NCBI GenBank assembly: GCA_027356675.1
Contig: DAHVXO010000026.1
Coordinates: forward strand, 1 to 33,007
DNA length: 33,007 nt
Origin: Symbiobacteriaceae bacterium
GTDB taxonomy: Bacteria > Bacillota_E > Symbiobacteriia > Symbiobacteriales > Symbiobacteriaceae
Reading direction: 5' to 3'
Shown: positions 25,580 through 33,007 of the stretch, in pieces
Layout of the letters: each line of letters starts with the position of its first letter
Numbering within the stretch: position 1 is the stretch's first letter
Translations under genes and position numbers: made by a program
Notes under the pieces: generated by a model
Databases searched by the model: none
Told to the model about the DNA's origin: nothing
Seen by the model: the letters and a program-made list of their open reading frames with translations, nothing else

Positions 25580-27175
25580 CTAGGGGTGGTCAACCTCGTT
25601 GTAAAGGTGTAGCCCGTACACCAGATGCTTCGGGGAGGAGAGTTTCCAGTACCGGTTGCGGCCCGGCTTCCCCCCTACGGCGTTGCGATAGGTGACGAGC
25701 GGTTCGTTCTTTGAGTCAAAACCAGTCACGATGGCGCTGTGGTCGAAGTTCTCGTCACCGTCTCGGAGCGGGTAGCAGAAGCACCACCAGCTCCACTCGC
25801 CATGCTCTTTCCAGTCATAGTAGATGACGTCGCCCAGCGACAGATCACTTGCCCGATCCGGGCTGATGATCAAGTTCACGGCCGCACCATCGGCATCACG
25901 CAGGTAGTCCCCGTAGTGAGTGCGCATCCAGTGCGCCTGGCCGTCGGCGACTCCCCACACCCAGGAATGTGTGTCATCCGCCTGGTCATACCACCACTCG
26001 TCTTGCAGCTGCGTGGGATATAGGGGCAGTCCGCCGGCGAACAGTGCCTGTGACGTGAAATTCGTGCAGTCACCAGCCTCAGTGTCGCCGTAGTTGACGA
26101 AATCGGAGTTGCCGTCACGGTAGAAATTCAGGGCGTACGCGACGGCGTTCTCCCGATCGTAGGTGCACCGCTCTGTGTCGCAGGTGATGTATCGCCAGCT
26201 GCTGCCATTCCCCCCGCCGTCACCACCCCCACCGCCGTTGTCCCCAGTGAACGAGATGCCGGAGCCTGCCGGGCCCCCGGCCAGAGCCGGCGGCGCCGTG
26301 ATTCGCGGCTTGACAGCACTGGCTAGGTTTCGGTCCGCCTCCACCAGCCAAGAGCCACCGGTACGGCGCAGCAGAAACTCATGGTAGTTGAACGTCTCCA
26401 TGGGTTTCTCGTCGGGGCCGCCCGGATAGCCCCAGTATAGAGAGCTGTTGACGGAGGCTTCAATTCGAGCCGTCGCACCATTAGAGGATTGCGCGCGAAT
26501 CTGGATGCGGACATCTGACCGCCGGAACTGCAGGCCATCTGTCTGGGCGACCTGGTATTCCTCGCGGATATCCGTCATCAACCGCCCCAGTTCGTTGGTG
26601 ACTTCCGGGATCCTAGTATCATGAAGGCTCTTGAGGTAAGGGAATGTCGACTGGTCCAGTGCAGCCGGCCGAGCGTACTGGACGGTGAGCAGGTCACGCA
26701 CGAACTGCTCGCTCGTTACCGACAGGCTGGGCATCGTGATGATTGCGGTATAGGATGACTGATCCCAGGTAACCGAGGCGCCTAGGCTTTCGGCGGTAAA
26801 ACGGAGGGGCAAAAGGATCCGGGACTGGACCAGGCGCGCAGGAGTATCAAGGGTCCGAGGAGTCCCGTCAACTATCGCCCGCGTGTCGTCGATGGTCACT
26901 GTGACGGCATGGAGAGCATTTCGAGCAGTAGCAGTACGGCTAGCCCCGTTCCATTCCAGCCTGGCGCCCAGCGCCTCCAGGACAGCCCGCATCGGCACCA
27001 GGGTCCGGTTTGATGCCACGTCCACGAACGGACCGGGCTCACCTTCAGGAACGGACAGCTCTCGGCCATTGATGACGACTCGAACCGGGCGGGTTCCGCT
27101 CGCTTTAGCGGGCGCTGCCGAAATCACCAGGCAGGTAACCATGAGAAACGCAACCATCAACCTGAGTCGGTTCAC
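25580..27175 (-). CDS. Exported stalk-domain protein with Amidase_6 domain
   Basis: A 531-residue exported protein. The signal peptide is NRLRLMVAFLMVTCLVISA. A copper-amine-oxidase-N stalk domain follows (about 30-150), with NRTLVPMRAVLEALGARLEW and SRILLPLRFTAESLGASVTW. A middle alpha/beta part is at about 155-290, then a glycine-rich linker near 305. The C-terminal 190 residues match the putative amidase domain (Amidase_6): AVAYALNFYRDG, GDCTNFTSQAL with catalytic-type C370, a repeated aromatic region (HSWVWGVADG), and DHSAIVTG with H479. It would cut amide bonds in wall peptides or similar. GTG 27175 is preceded by GAGAGGTG. The preceding gap has inverted repeats that may regulate it. Confidence 0.88.
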   Translation of the reverse strand: MNRLRLMVAFLMVTCLVISAAPAKASGTRPVRVVINGRELSVPEGEPGPFVDVASNRTLVPMRAVLEALGARLEWNGASRTATARNALHAVTVTIDDTRAIVDGTPRTLDTPARLVQSRILLPLRFTAESLGASVTWDQSSYTAIITMPSLSVTSEQFVRDLLTVQYARPAALDQSTFPYLKSLHDTRIPEVTNELGRLMTDIREEYQVAQTDGLQFRRSDVRIQIRAQSSNGATARIEASVNSSLYWGYPGGPDEKPMETFNYHEFLLRRTGGSWLVEADRNLASAVKPRITAPPALAGGPAGSGISFTGDNGGGGGDGGGNGSSWRYITCDTERCTYDRENAVAYALNFYRDGNSDFVNYGDTEAGDCTNFTSQALFAGGLPLYPTQLQDEWWYDQADDTHSWVWGVADGQAHWMRTHYGDYLRDADGAAVNLIISPDRASDLSLGDVIYYDWKEHGEWSWWCFCYPLRDGDENFDHSAIVTGFDSKNEPLVTYRNAVGGKPGRNRYWKLSSPKHLVYGLHLYNEVDHP

Positions 27176-27538
27176 TTACTCCACCTCTCGTATTCCACGG
27201 CACCCTAATATTGGGTACACATGGAAATACGGTGGCGGCAGTCTTGTAGTTCGGTGTCGGGTTACAATTATTAGGGGTAACCGATGTACGTGGAATACCC
27301 CAGTTTCCGTCACATCACAAGTCGCCAATAAGGGGCCAGGGCTGGAGGCATCTTGTGCGGGTCTAGGGCCAGGCTCCGGTTGCCTCCCACCGCTACCCCT
27401 ATTTCCCCCCTGATTGGAAAAGGAAGCGATCCTCCTGACCTCGAACCACTCTTTGTCAGATCGGGTTACAAACTCGCCCCGCACGTGCCCCCCGGATGCG
27501 CATTGACCATAGTGGCCTGTGATTGGAGGACGCTACAG
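27176..27538. promoter_or_regulatory. Divergent intergenic region rich in inverted repeats
   Basis: This 363-base gap lies between the minus-strand amidase gene and the plus-strand gene at 27539. It holds GGTTAC/GTAACC at 27260-27282 and GTATTCCACG/CGTGGAATAC about 90 bases apart (near 27190 and 27289), plus ACCC/GGGT around TAATATT near 27203-27216. These could be operators. No promoter close to consensus was fixed with confidence. Confidence 0.4.
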
Positions 27539-28276
27539 ATGATTGTCGAAGTGGCCGTCTCGGGGAACCCAGACTTCATCCGACTGCTTGAGGCTGTCGC
27601 AAGCGAACCCTGGGGCTTCTCCGCGGAGGCACTCCAGGATCCAGAGCAGGTCACCTCAGTATACCTGCATGTCCCTGGCAATCAGGACGAAGCCCTGGAA
27701 ACGACCCGAGACTGGCTCGCGCACGGCTCCCTCCCCGGCACTGTCGGGACGGTGCTTCCAGATGGCCATGCCGGCGCAGCGGATGGTGTTGTACGGGGCA
27801 AGACCAGTAAGCCCCTGCGGGTGTTCGTGGAAGAACTCGTTTCCCGTGGCCACGCCGATGAGACGGCCCTGCGGTGGGCGCGAGCGCTGAGTGATCCCGA
27901 CCGTCGCCTGTATTTCCTTGGCGACGATCATTTCAAACGGTATCTGCAGGTCCCTGTTCAGCACCGCCGAGACCGATGGGAAGCACCGCTGGCTTATCTC
28001 ATGTCCACAACTCATTTCCTGTGGAAGCTGTTCAGGGACGGCCGTTACTTCGCGGAAGGAAAACCACGGATCGATCTGAAGCGGATTACTCCGGGGGTCG
28101 ACCTGATTTTTGTGGAGCTTGGCTTTGCTTTGTACCACGACGGGGTGACCAAGCCGTCTGCCTTTGCTGACCTGGATCACTGGAACTATCATGCCTGCCT
28201 GCAGGCGATCCACATTCAGCATCAGATCGCCCTGCAACTGGCCTCTGTAAGCCATTTAAGGCTCAATAGCCGATGA
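27539..28276 (+). CDS. Hypothetical protein
   Basis: I do not recognise this 245-residue protein. The ATG at 27539 follows TTGGAGGAC at a good distance; an in-frame ATG at 27353 gives a low-complexity N-terminus and is less likely. The N-terminal part has alternating strands and helices (MIVEVAVSGNPDFIRLLEAV, TSVYLHVPGNQDEALETTRD). A central part is charged and helical (VFVEELVSRGHADETALRWA). The C-terminus is helical with several His residues (HWNYHACLQAIHIQHQ). No signal peptide or membrane helix. It is followed 80 bases later by another unrecognised gene. Confidence 0.65.
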   Translation: MIVEVAVSGNPDFIRLLEAVASEPWGFSAEALQDPEQVTSVYLHVPGNQDEALETTRDWLAHGSLPGTVGTVLPDGHAGAADGVVRGKTSKPLRVFVEELVSRGHADETALRWARALSDPDRRLYFLGDDHFKRYLQVPVQHRRDRWEAPLAYLMSTTHFLWKLFRDGRYFAEGKPRIDLKRITPGVDLIFVELGFALYHDGVTKPSAFADLDHWNYHACLQAIHIQHQIALQLASVSHLRLNSR

Positions 28277-28356
28277 TGAACGCGTAGCGGGCGGCGCCCG
28301 GCGCATCGCGGGGAAGGAACAGCCCTTACTTTGATACCCGCAGGAGTTGATTCACT

Positions 28357-28692
28357 GTGACCATCCCGGAATTGCTGGAGCGAATCCGTGAGGACCTGGC
28401 CGCAGGCCGGCCTGTCTGGCTTTCCTTATCTGAGGACCACGCCACCGCAACCGTCCGACTGACCGTCGAGGACAGGGACGCCAGTAGTTCCGTGTTTCGC
28501 AGCGCCGACGGCTTCTCTGAATTGGAAATTGGTCCCGAAGTGGCGATTGAAAGCGTTTACCGCAGCGCGGCACGTGAGCCGTTCCCGGCGTGCCTCGCCG
28601 TCACGCTGACCGATGCGGAGACAGAGCAAGAACTGGTAGATGTCCTGCTCGGGCTTCGCCCAGGTGATGAGCAATATGCTGAGTTGAGTTAG
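28357..28692 (+). CDS. Hypothetical protein
   Basis: An unrecognised 111-residue acidic protein. It begins TIPELLERIREDLAAGRPVW, with an amphipathic helix first, then strands (ATVRLTVEDRDAS) and an acidic helical end (DAETEQELVDVLLGLRPGDE). The GTG at 28357 is preceded by AGGAG about 10 bases before. No export signal. A strong terminator at 28734-28790 follows it. Confidence 0.6.
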   Translation: MTIPELLERIREDLAAGRPVWLSLSEDHATATVRLTVEDRDASSSVFRSADGFSELEIGPEVAIESVYRSAAREPFPACLAVTLTDAETEQELVDVLLGLRPGDEQYAELS

Positions 28693-28733
28693 TTGGGGAT
28701 ACGCATCTCTAGCCACACCGGTCCACCGACCAT

Positions 28734-28790
28734 AGCACCCCACAGCGGCGGGAAACCCGATTAGGGCGTCCGCCGCTGTGGGGTGCTTTC
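28734..28790 (+). terminator. Strong rho-independent terminator
   Basis: A perfect 18-bp stem (AGCACCCCACAGCGGCGG and complement) around an 18-base loop, followed by TTTC. It lies just after the stop at 28692 and 5 bases before the end of the convergent minus-strand gene. The T-run favours the plus strand, but the long stem could serve both. Confidence 0.75.
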
Positions 28791-28794
28791 AGCT

Positions 28795-29511
28795 TCAAAG
28801 CCTCAAAAACGACCCGGGCAGTTCGTCGATGATTGTTGCCTGCGGATCATCAAGGCGCGATAGATCGCCCAGAGCCTTAACGGCTGCTATGGCCGTCTCC
28901 CGGTCCGAAAGGGTCACCTGGGTGGGGTCAGACTCCTGATACCGCATGGTGAGGACCTTCACCCGGGCGTATCTCCAGCCCTCTACTGCCTCCAGGTCTT
29001 CCACCACGTGGGCCAGGCCCGCTGCGGTAAAGTGGTGCCCCAGCAACTCGGCTGGTGCCAGCGACGATATGACCACGCGGCCTTGTGATGCAGCCGCAGA
29101 ACGGACCCGTTTGGGATGAATCCGCTCAAAGGGAGTCCACGCCTCACCCTCGGAATCGACCGCCACAATGAAGTCCCGCTCAAACACTTCACACCCGGCC
29201 TGCTCGGGCATGCCCTTCGGGCCTAACCCCTGAATGGTCCGGACGATGTCACCGATGGTCGTCCAGGTCTCCGACACCTCCATCGGGATCGTAACCGAGA
29301 AGTGGACCTCAAGGTACGCCATGATCTCCGTTGCGGTCCGGCCGGTGGGCAAGTCCAGCGGGGGATGACCGAGGCGCATGGCCGTGTTGAGGACCTCTAC
29401 ATCGACCATCGGCTTTATCTGTTGGAGCTTGTAACGCAAGGCGCAGAGCACGCGCTGTTCGATATCGCCGGGGTGTACCGCCCGATCCCACCCAGTCGGT
29501 TGAATCATCAA
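28795..29511 (-). CDS. Protein with acyl-carrier-like fold lacking the serine
   Basis: A 238-residue protein, not otherwise recognised. Residues about 17-95 follow the acyl carrier protein layout: a first helix (IEQRVLCALRYKLQQI), then TATEIMAYLEVHFSVTIP aligned with the ACP helix II pattern (VELVMALEEEFGIEIP), then TTIGDIVRTIQGL matching helix IV. The ACP serine that carries phosphopantetheine is replaced here (GRTATE stands where DSLxxxE would be), so it cannot carry a prosthetic group. The C-terminal 140 residues are mixed alpha/beta and unassigned. The TTG at 29511 follows GGGGAGAGG by 8 bases; ATG 29508 and 29532 are alternatives. Confidence 0.6.
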   Translation of the reverse strand: MMIQPTGWDRAVHPGDIEQRVLCALRYKLQQIKPMVDVEVLNTAMRLGHPPLDLPTGRTATEIMAYLEVHFSVTIPMEVSETWTTIGDIVRTIQGLGPKGMPEQAGCEVFERDFIVAVDSEGEAWTPFERIHPKRVRSAAASQGRVVISSLAPAELLGHHFTAAGLAHVVEDLEAVEGWRYARVKVLTMRYQESDPTQVTLSDRETAIAAVKALGDLSRLDDPQATIIDELPGSFLRL

Positions 29512-29759
29512 CCCGAGTACCTCTCCCCTCATTCGGACGAAAACTCACCTGGTTTGCTTTTGAGTTTAGGCGAGTCTGTCATGTGATTCCAGGGAGATTC
29601 GATCGACAATCGTCGACCGACACCGAACAAAGCGCCTGCTGCTCTGCGCGCCAGAAGTCGCTTCCAAACAGAGACATAATCGCGCCCGTTGCCGAGCCCG
29701 AACCAACCCGGCACCATCTCCGTAGTCACCTATGAAGCCACGGGAAGGTGAGGGATCCG

Positions 29760-29927
29760 ATGATCTACCCGCTCTTCGCACTTGTAGTGTCGGCGGCCCT
29801 AATGTGGGAAGCTACTGTTATGTGCCGGACAGGCAGACTTGAGAACCCCTGGCGAGCTGCCCGCCTGCTCCTGTACGCCATGATTGGTGCCGCGGCAATG
29901 CTGTGCCCTCCCCATCCGACTCACTAG
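29760..29927 (+). CDS. Small membrane protein, 55 residues
   Basis: A short gene with a clear AAGGTGAGGG ribosome site before the ATG at 29760. The protein is predicted to have two membrane helices: LFALVVSAALMW and ARLLLYAMIGAAAMLC, joined by a charged loop (CRTGRLENPWRAA). No family is recognised. The long hydrophobic segments and clean ribosome site argue for a real small membrane protein. Its function cannot be inferred from position, because it lies between two unrelated minus-strand genes. Bases 29512-29759 show nothing else. Confidence 0.65.
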   Translation: MIYPLFALVVSAALMWEATVMCRTGRLENPWRAARLLLYAMIGAAAMLCPPHPTH

Positions 29928-30040
29928 GCCCCCGGAGAAGGAAGGGAATATCGCACGCCGTTGCGCTATAGCCACAGCCCTCCTCGGGCACATCGTTTGT
30001 GGCGTGCTGGCGCCCTGATTGCTCGTTTCGGCCTGCACCA

Positions 30041-30397
30041 TCAGGGCAACCGGAATACCTCTATCCAGCCTGCCTCACGCTTTACCAAAAGCCGCAGGCC
30101 GAAATCCTGATGTTCTGCTGAGTGGCCCAGGACTTGCCATGCGCTGGCATGTGCTTGGCCGGCCAACGTCGTGAGCGTGATAAAGAGCGCGGTGCCAACG
30201 TCGGCCCAACTCTGCGCGTCAAATTCCCTAATCCAGGCTTCGGCCCTATGCGGGCGAGGCTCATGACACCACCGATCCGGTGTTTCAGCGTTGCCCAGTA
30301 GCCGCCAGGCCAGAGCCACGTCTCCCAGCGCCTGGAGGAAGAGTCCGAAGTCCTCCCTCGTCACCCCTTGCCCCATTATCAGCTCTAATCGGTACAT
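30041..30397 (-). CDS. Hypothetical protein
   Basis: An unrecognised 118-residue protein with mostly helical segments. It begins MYRLELIMGQGVTREDFGLF, then LGDVALAWRLLGNA, a short Trp/His-rich linker (RWCHEPRPHRAEAW), a hydrophobic helix (ADVGTALFITLTTLAG) and a strand-rich end (FGLRLLVKREAGWIEVFRLP). GAGGAGGGG precedes the ATG. An inverted repeat lies 85-127 bases upstream at 30482-30524. No export signal is seen. Confidence 0.65.
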   Translation of the reverse strand: MYRLELIMGQGVTREDFGLFLQALGDVALAWRLLGNAETPDRWCHEPRPHRAEAWIREFDAQSWADVGTALFITLTTLAGQAHASAWQVLGHSAEHQDFGLRLLVKREAGWIEVFRLP

Positions 30398-30481
30398 GGA
30401 AGCCCCTCCTCTTCCGATAGGGTATTGTGCCGGCCTGCCAGTTCGCCTTTCCCTAACAGTACGATAGAACTTACCCCGAAC

Positions 30482-30524
30482 CTTTTTCTGGGGTTCTGTG
30501 TATTACCACTAACCCCAGAAAAAG
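30482..30524. repeat. 14-bp perfect inverted repeat
   Basis: CTTTTTCTGGGGTT and its complement surround a 15-base loop. The T-run sits inside the stem rather than after it, so it is not a standard terminator. It lies upstream of the 30397 start and may be a regulator site. Confidence 0.5.
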
Positions 30525-30598
30525 CTGCCGCTCTGGGTTGACCCCTGGTCTCGACGGCAGGCTGATCTATCAGCCCGATCACCCTACTGGAAGGGTGC

Positions 30599-30624
30599 AA
30601 ACATCCGTTCAAACGGATGTTTTT
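30599..30624. terminator. ACATCCG hairpin after the coiled-coil gene
   Basis: A 9-bp stem (AAACATCCG with CGGATGTTT, 6-base loop) followed by TTTTT on the plus strand and TTT on the minus. It lies just beyond the stop of the minus-strand gene ending at 30646. A similar hairpin is found upstream of the same gene at 31672-31691. Confidence 0.6.
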
Positions 30625-30645
30625 CTCCTCTTCTGGGCCTGTGAT

Positions 30646-31653
30646 TCAACGGCGAGTGCGCCGTAGCGGCACGACCTTGCCGGAGCCGGAGGCGTCCTGG
30701 CCCCACGGGACTGGTGAACCCGGTGGCTGATAGGGCATTGGGGCATGGGTTGCCCTAGCTTGAGCTGCCTTTGCCGCCTCGGCCGCCTTTTCAGCCTTCG
30801 CTTTCTCACGTGCCTGGAGACGCTTAACCTCCAGGAGGAACTTGGCCAACTCGTAGGCCTCCGTGATCTTGGGCAGGCGGTAGGATGCATCCCGGCCGCG
30901 CTTTGAAAATGCCTCAGCCTCTCTGCGAAGATCCTCACGCCACTTCGCCTGAGACTGTTCCCGCTGCACAGGAGTGAGATCTTCGACGCGGATCTCGTGA
31001 ATTCGTGCCCAAATGGGCCAGCCTGCCCAATGGGCACGAGGGCGGCCGTCACGGCGCAGACGCTCACCGATCCGCCGGCAGATCGCCGCCAGCGTGAACA
31101 GCCAGTACCCTCCGAGTGGGTGCTCGGGCTGGTCCACGAAGTAGCAGTCCCGGCCGGGCTCGAAGAAGGCCCGGTACTCCTCAAACTCTTCCCAGGTGCC
31201 AAACTCGTCACGCCTCCGACCGGTGGCAATCCAACCGGCCGCCTCATGCCACAGGTCCCGGGTGGAGAGCTGCCCTCGGGTGACCGGCCTGGCCCTCCAC
31301 TCCTCCGCGGGGATGAGGTCAACAAGGTCCTCAATCTCCAGCTCGGGGTGTTCTGTATGAAGATCCGCTGCCTCTCGGCGGATTCGCACTTTGATTTCCA
31401 GGTCGTCCTCGTAGTCTTTTCGGTGCTTCCCCAGGGCCTGCGCCAGGTCTACGGCGTGCTCGGCAGTTAGTAGCTGCTGCTGTGCCTCCCGGTGTTGCCA
31501 ACTGTGGACGTGAGCGGGACTAAGCACAGGTATGCCTTTGAGCAGATCCGCCACTGCCGGAGAGCGCATGGCCATGTCCACAGTGATTCGCTGAGCATCG
31601 GCCGGGGGTGGGACCCGCCGCTCCGGCGCCATAGGGATTCGCTTGATCGGCAC
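30646..31653 (-). CDS. Hypothetical coiled-coil-like charged protein
   Basis: An unrecognised 335-residue protein with a very high content of Glu, Arg, Lys and Ala. Helical segments include EAQQQLLTAEHAVDLAQALG and KVRIRREAADLHTEHPELEI. A central Trp/Phe-rich part (WEEFEEYRAFFEP) is followed by HPLGGYWLFTLAAICRRIGE. The C-terminal coiled-coil-like tract, AREKAKAEKAAEAAKAAQA, ends in a basic tail (VVPLRRTRR). The GTG at 31653 follows GGGGAGG. No signal peptide. The basic and coiled ends could suit a DNA- or RNA-associated role, but I cannot support one. Confidence 0.65.
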   Translation of the reverse strand: MPIKRIPMAPERRVPPPADAQRITVDMAMRSPAVADLLKGIPVLSPAHVHSWQHREAQQQLLTAEHAVDLAQALGKHRKDYEDDLEIKVRIRREAADLHTEHPELEIEDLVDLIPAEEWRARPVTRGQLSTRDLWHEAAGWIATGRRRDEFGTWEEFEEYRAFFEPGRDCYFVDQPEHPLGGYWLFTLAAICRRIGERLRRDGRPRAHWAGWPIWARIHEIRVEDLTPVQREQSQAKWREDLRREAEAFSKRGRDASYRLPKITEAYELAKFLLEVKRLQAREKAKAEKAAEAAKAAQARATHAPMPYQPPGSPVPWGQDASGSGKVVPLRRTRR

Positions 31654-31670
31654 GACTCAGCCTCCCCTGT

Positions 31671-31695
31671 TACATCCGCTTGACAGGATGTTTTC
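31671..31695. repeat. ACATCC hairpin in the leader of the coiled-coil gene
   Basis: ACATCC (31672-31677) and GGATGT (31686-31691) form a 6-bp inverted repeat with TTTTC after it on the plus strand. It sits directly upstream of the GGGGAGG ribosome site of the minus-strand gene. It resembles the hairpin at 30599-30624 at the gene's other end. Confidence 0.45.
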
Positions 31696-31781
31696 TTCGT
31701 GGTCGCCTGAGTAGCCACCTGCAAGACAGGAGGCCCTCTCCAGTGCCATGTGCTCCGTCGGAGCCGTGGTGATCATGATCC

Positions 31782-32630
31782 GTGGGCGATCTGCTGGTAC
31801 GAGCGTCCGTGTTACTGGCCAAGGCCAAGCTTTCTTCAAGGCAGGCGCCCGCCTTGCCAGCGGAGAAGTACCCGCTATTGCTGAAAGCTGAGGCGAAGAT
31901 GCCTGTGTCACTCAAGGAACGGAAGTACCTCGTGCTGAACAACGGAATCCTGCTAGCTGCAAGCCAGGTGGCAGAGGAGGCTGGGCTCCCCCTAGCAGTA
32001 ACGCCAACCGAAAGGGAAGTTATTGATCGTCGTTATTCCCCTAACTTTTTCGGTGAGAACTGGCCCAAGTGGGGCACGTACCCGGTGGTTCGCCGTCGTC
32101 CCCACCCGATGGGGTGGCGCTGTGACGTATTCATCACCGACGAGCTGACCATTACGCTGCACGTGAGCCGAACCCTCTATGACCGGCTTACCGAGGCTGA
32201 GTACATGGGTGGAGTTATTGGCTTCGTCAACTACTACTCCCGTGGCCTGACGCCAGACGCTATCCTCTCGGACGCCAAGTTCCGGCCATCGCCCGCGGCG
32301 GCAGATGCCCCAGCCGAGGAATGGGGCATTCAGGCAGTCACCGCACTCCGCTGTACGGAATGCGAGCAGCTGACCCTGGAGCCGGGTGGCCCAATCTACG
32401 AGTGCCGCTGCGGTGAGACCTTCACCCGGGAGGAATCTGCAGATGGCGAGAGCCACCGCTGCCCACAGTGCGGTCTCTTCTCTTCTCTGCTGGATGAAGA
32501 AAGCTGCCCTGAGTGCGGAAGCCAAGTCGAGGAGACACCAGCATTCCAGTGTCGGCACTGTGAGGAGCTATACCTGGCCGAATCGGAGGCGCTGGCGTGT
32601 TGCCCGCCCCCGGAGGAGTCCATTGCCTGA
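31782..32630 (+). CDS. Multi-zinc-ribbon protein
   Basis: A 282-residue protein. The N-terminal 190 residues are mixed alpha/beta, with a segment near FFGENWPKWGTYPVVRR and RTLYDRLTEAEYMGG. The C-terminal third carries many Cys pairs: CTEC, a C.C near YECRCGE, CPQC, CPEC and CRHC, typical of two or three zinc ribbons, ending in CCPPPEE. Zinc ribbons usually bind nucleic acid or protein. GTG 31782 is used because third-position GC is about 72% over the first 39 codons in this frame. ATG 31899 with an AGG site is the alternative start. A strong terminator at 32818-32854 lies about 190 bases after the stop. Confidence 0.7.
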   Translation: MGDLLVRASVLLAKAKLSSRQAPALPAEKYPLLLKAEAKMPVSLKERKYLVLNNGILLAASQVAEEAGLPLAVTPTEREVIDRRYSPNFFGENWPKWGTYPVVRRRPHPMGWRCDVFITDELTITLHVSRTLYDRLTEAEYMGGVIGFVNYYSRGLTPDAILSDAKFRPSPAAADAPAEEWGIQAVTALRCTECEQLTLEPGGPIYECRCGETFTREESADGESHRCPQCGLFSSLLDEESCPECGSQVEETPAFQCRHCEELYLAESEALACCPPPEESIA

Positions 32631-33007
32631 ACAAGTCCCCGGGCATCGGCCATTGGCCCACTAGATGCGAAATTGGCCCTTCCCTCCCCAGGTCACAGAG
32701 CACGATCCGGCATCAGAAACGCAATGGCGGCGCTTGTGCCCATCCACTGGGATCTCCCTGTTGATGCACTGCTTGGTAGCACCCAAAGCGCATCAGGTAA
32801 TCAGAATCCCGAGGATCAAATGGGGCGGTTGCACAAAGCAACCGCCCCATTTTTCGCTCAGCGGAGCCTTCGACGTGCGACAGGCACTGCCGACAACTTT
32901 CCCCCTGACGAACAAGGAGCGCTGCATCGGTCCGCTCTCACGGTTGTGAGCGCATCGTGTTCACGCAAACCCTGTACGTACCGCTGCCGGCAAGGGATCG
33001 CGGGCAT
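32631..33007 (+). other. Gene-free end of the window
   Basis: Apart from the terminator at 32818-32854 I see no supported gene. One plus-strand frame (32665-32949) runs across the terminator and is therefore unlikely to be real. Confidence 0.4.
32818..32854 (+). terminator. Strong rho-independent terminator
   Basis: A perfect 15-bp stem (AAATGGGGCGGTTGC and complement) with a 5-base ACAAA loop, followed by TTTTT. It may end the zinc-ribbon transcript, 188 bases after its stop. Confidence 0.85.

Noticed and set aside
31775..31891. A 38-residue frame just before the zinc-ribbon gene, ending near ATG 31899
   Set aside because: Its third-position GC is about 47%, against 72% for the overlapping 31782 frame, so the latter is more likely the coding one.
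1..33007. CRISPR array, tRNA, rRNA or insertion sequence
   Set aside because: No regular repeat-spacer pattern, tRNA-like arms, rRNA core or transposase motif was seen.

Overview
The window looks like the chromosome of a fairly GC-rich (about 60% by eye, not computed), endospore-forming Bacillota. The support is a Spo0E-like phosphatase, a SpoIID/LytB-like domain, two proteins with copper-amine-oxidase-N-type 'stalk' domains, a CBO0543-like membrane protein, and strong AGGAGG-type ribosome binding sites with many GTG and TTG starts. The species cannot be named from the sequence alone. No tRNA, rRNA, IS element or CRISPR array was recognised.

Region 1-5057 holds mostly minus-strand genes: a CBO0543-like membrane protein behind a palindrome, an unrecognised plus-strand gene, a membrane-anchored DUF2726 protein, a frameshifted HTH gene, a small secreted protein and a stalk-domain/SpoIID-like secreted protein.

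Region 5058-19545 is a defence island and the main point of interest. A minus-strand PD-(D/E)XK nuclease gene (with a possible 45-residue gene behind it) is divergent from an HNH endonuclease gene. After a 390-base leader with three GGACGATT repeats comes a tightly packed operon of three very large genes. The first encodes a 1749-residue superfamily 2 helicase that joins DrmA-like and DrmB-like (DUF1998, zinc-binding) parts and ends in a Vsr/DUF559-type nuclease domain. The second encodes a SNF2 helicase like DrmD. The third encodes a 1310-residue Eco57I-type adenine methyltransferase. The set matches the logic of DISARM class 1 (methylase, SNF2 helicase, DrmA, DrmB), but drmA and drmB are one gene, the phospholipase-D gene drmC is absent, and a nuclease domain sits on the helicase instead. 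The likely job is methylation of host DNA and destruction of unmethylated phage DNA; this is inferred from the domains.

Region 19546-33007 is ordinary to accessory: the Spo0E-like gene, a lipoprotein with its own promoter and terminator, an unrecognised 228-residue protein with a good promoter, a TPR protein, a XerC/D-type tyrosine recombinase, a lipoprotein, a stalk-domain protein with an Amidase_6 domain, several unrecognised genes (one with a degenerate acyl-carrier-like fold), a 55-residue membrane protein, a coiled-coil-like protein with similar hairpins on both sides, and a multi-zinc-ribbon protein. Several strong rho-independent terminators separate these units.
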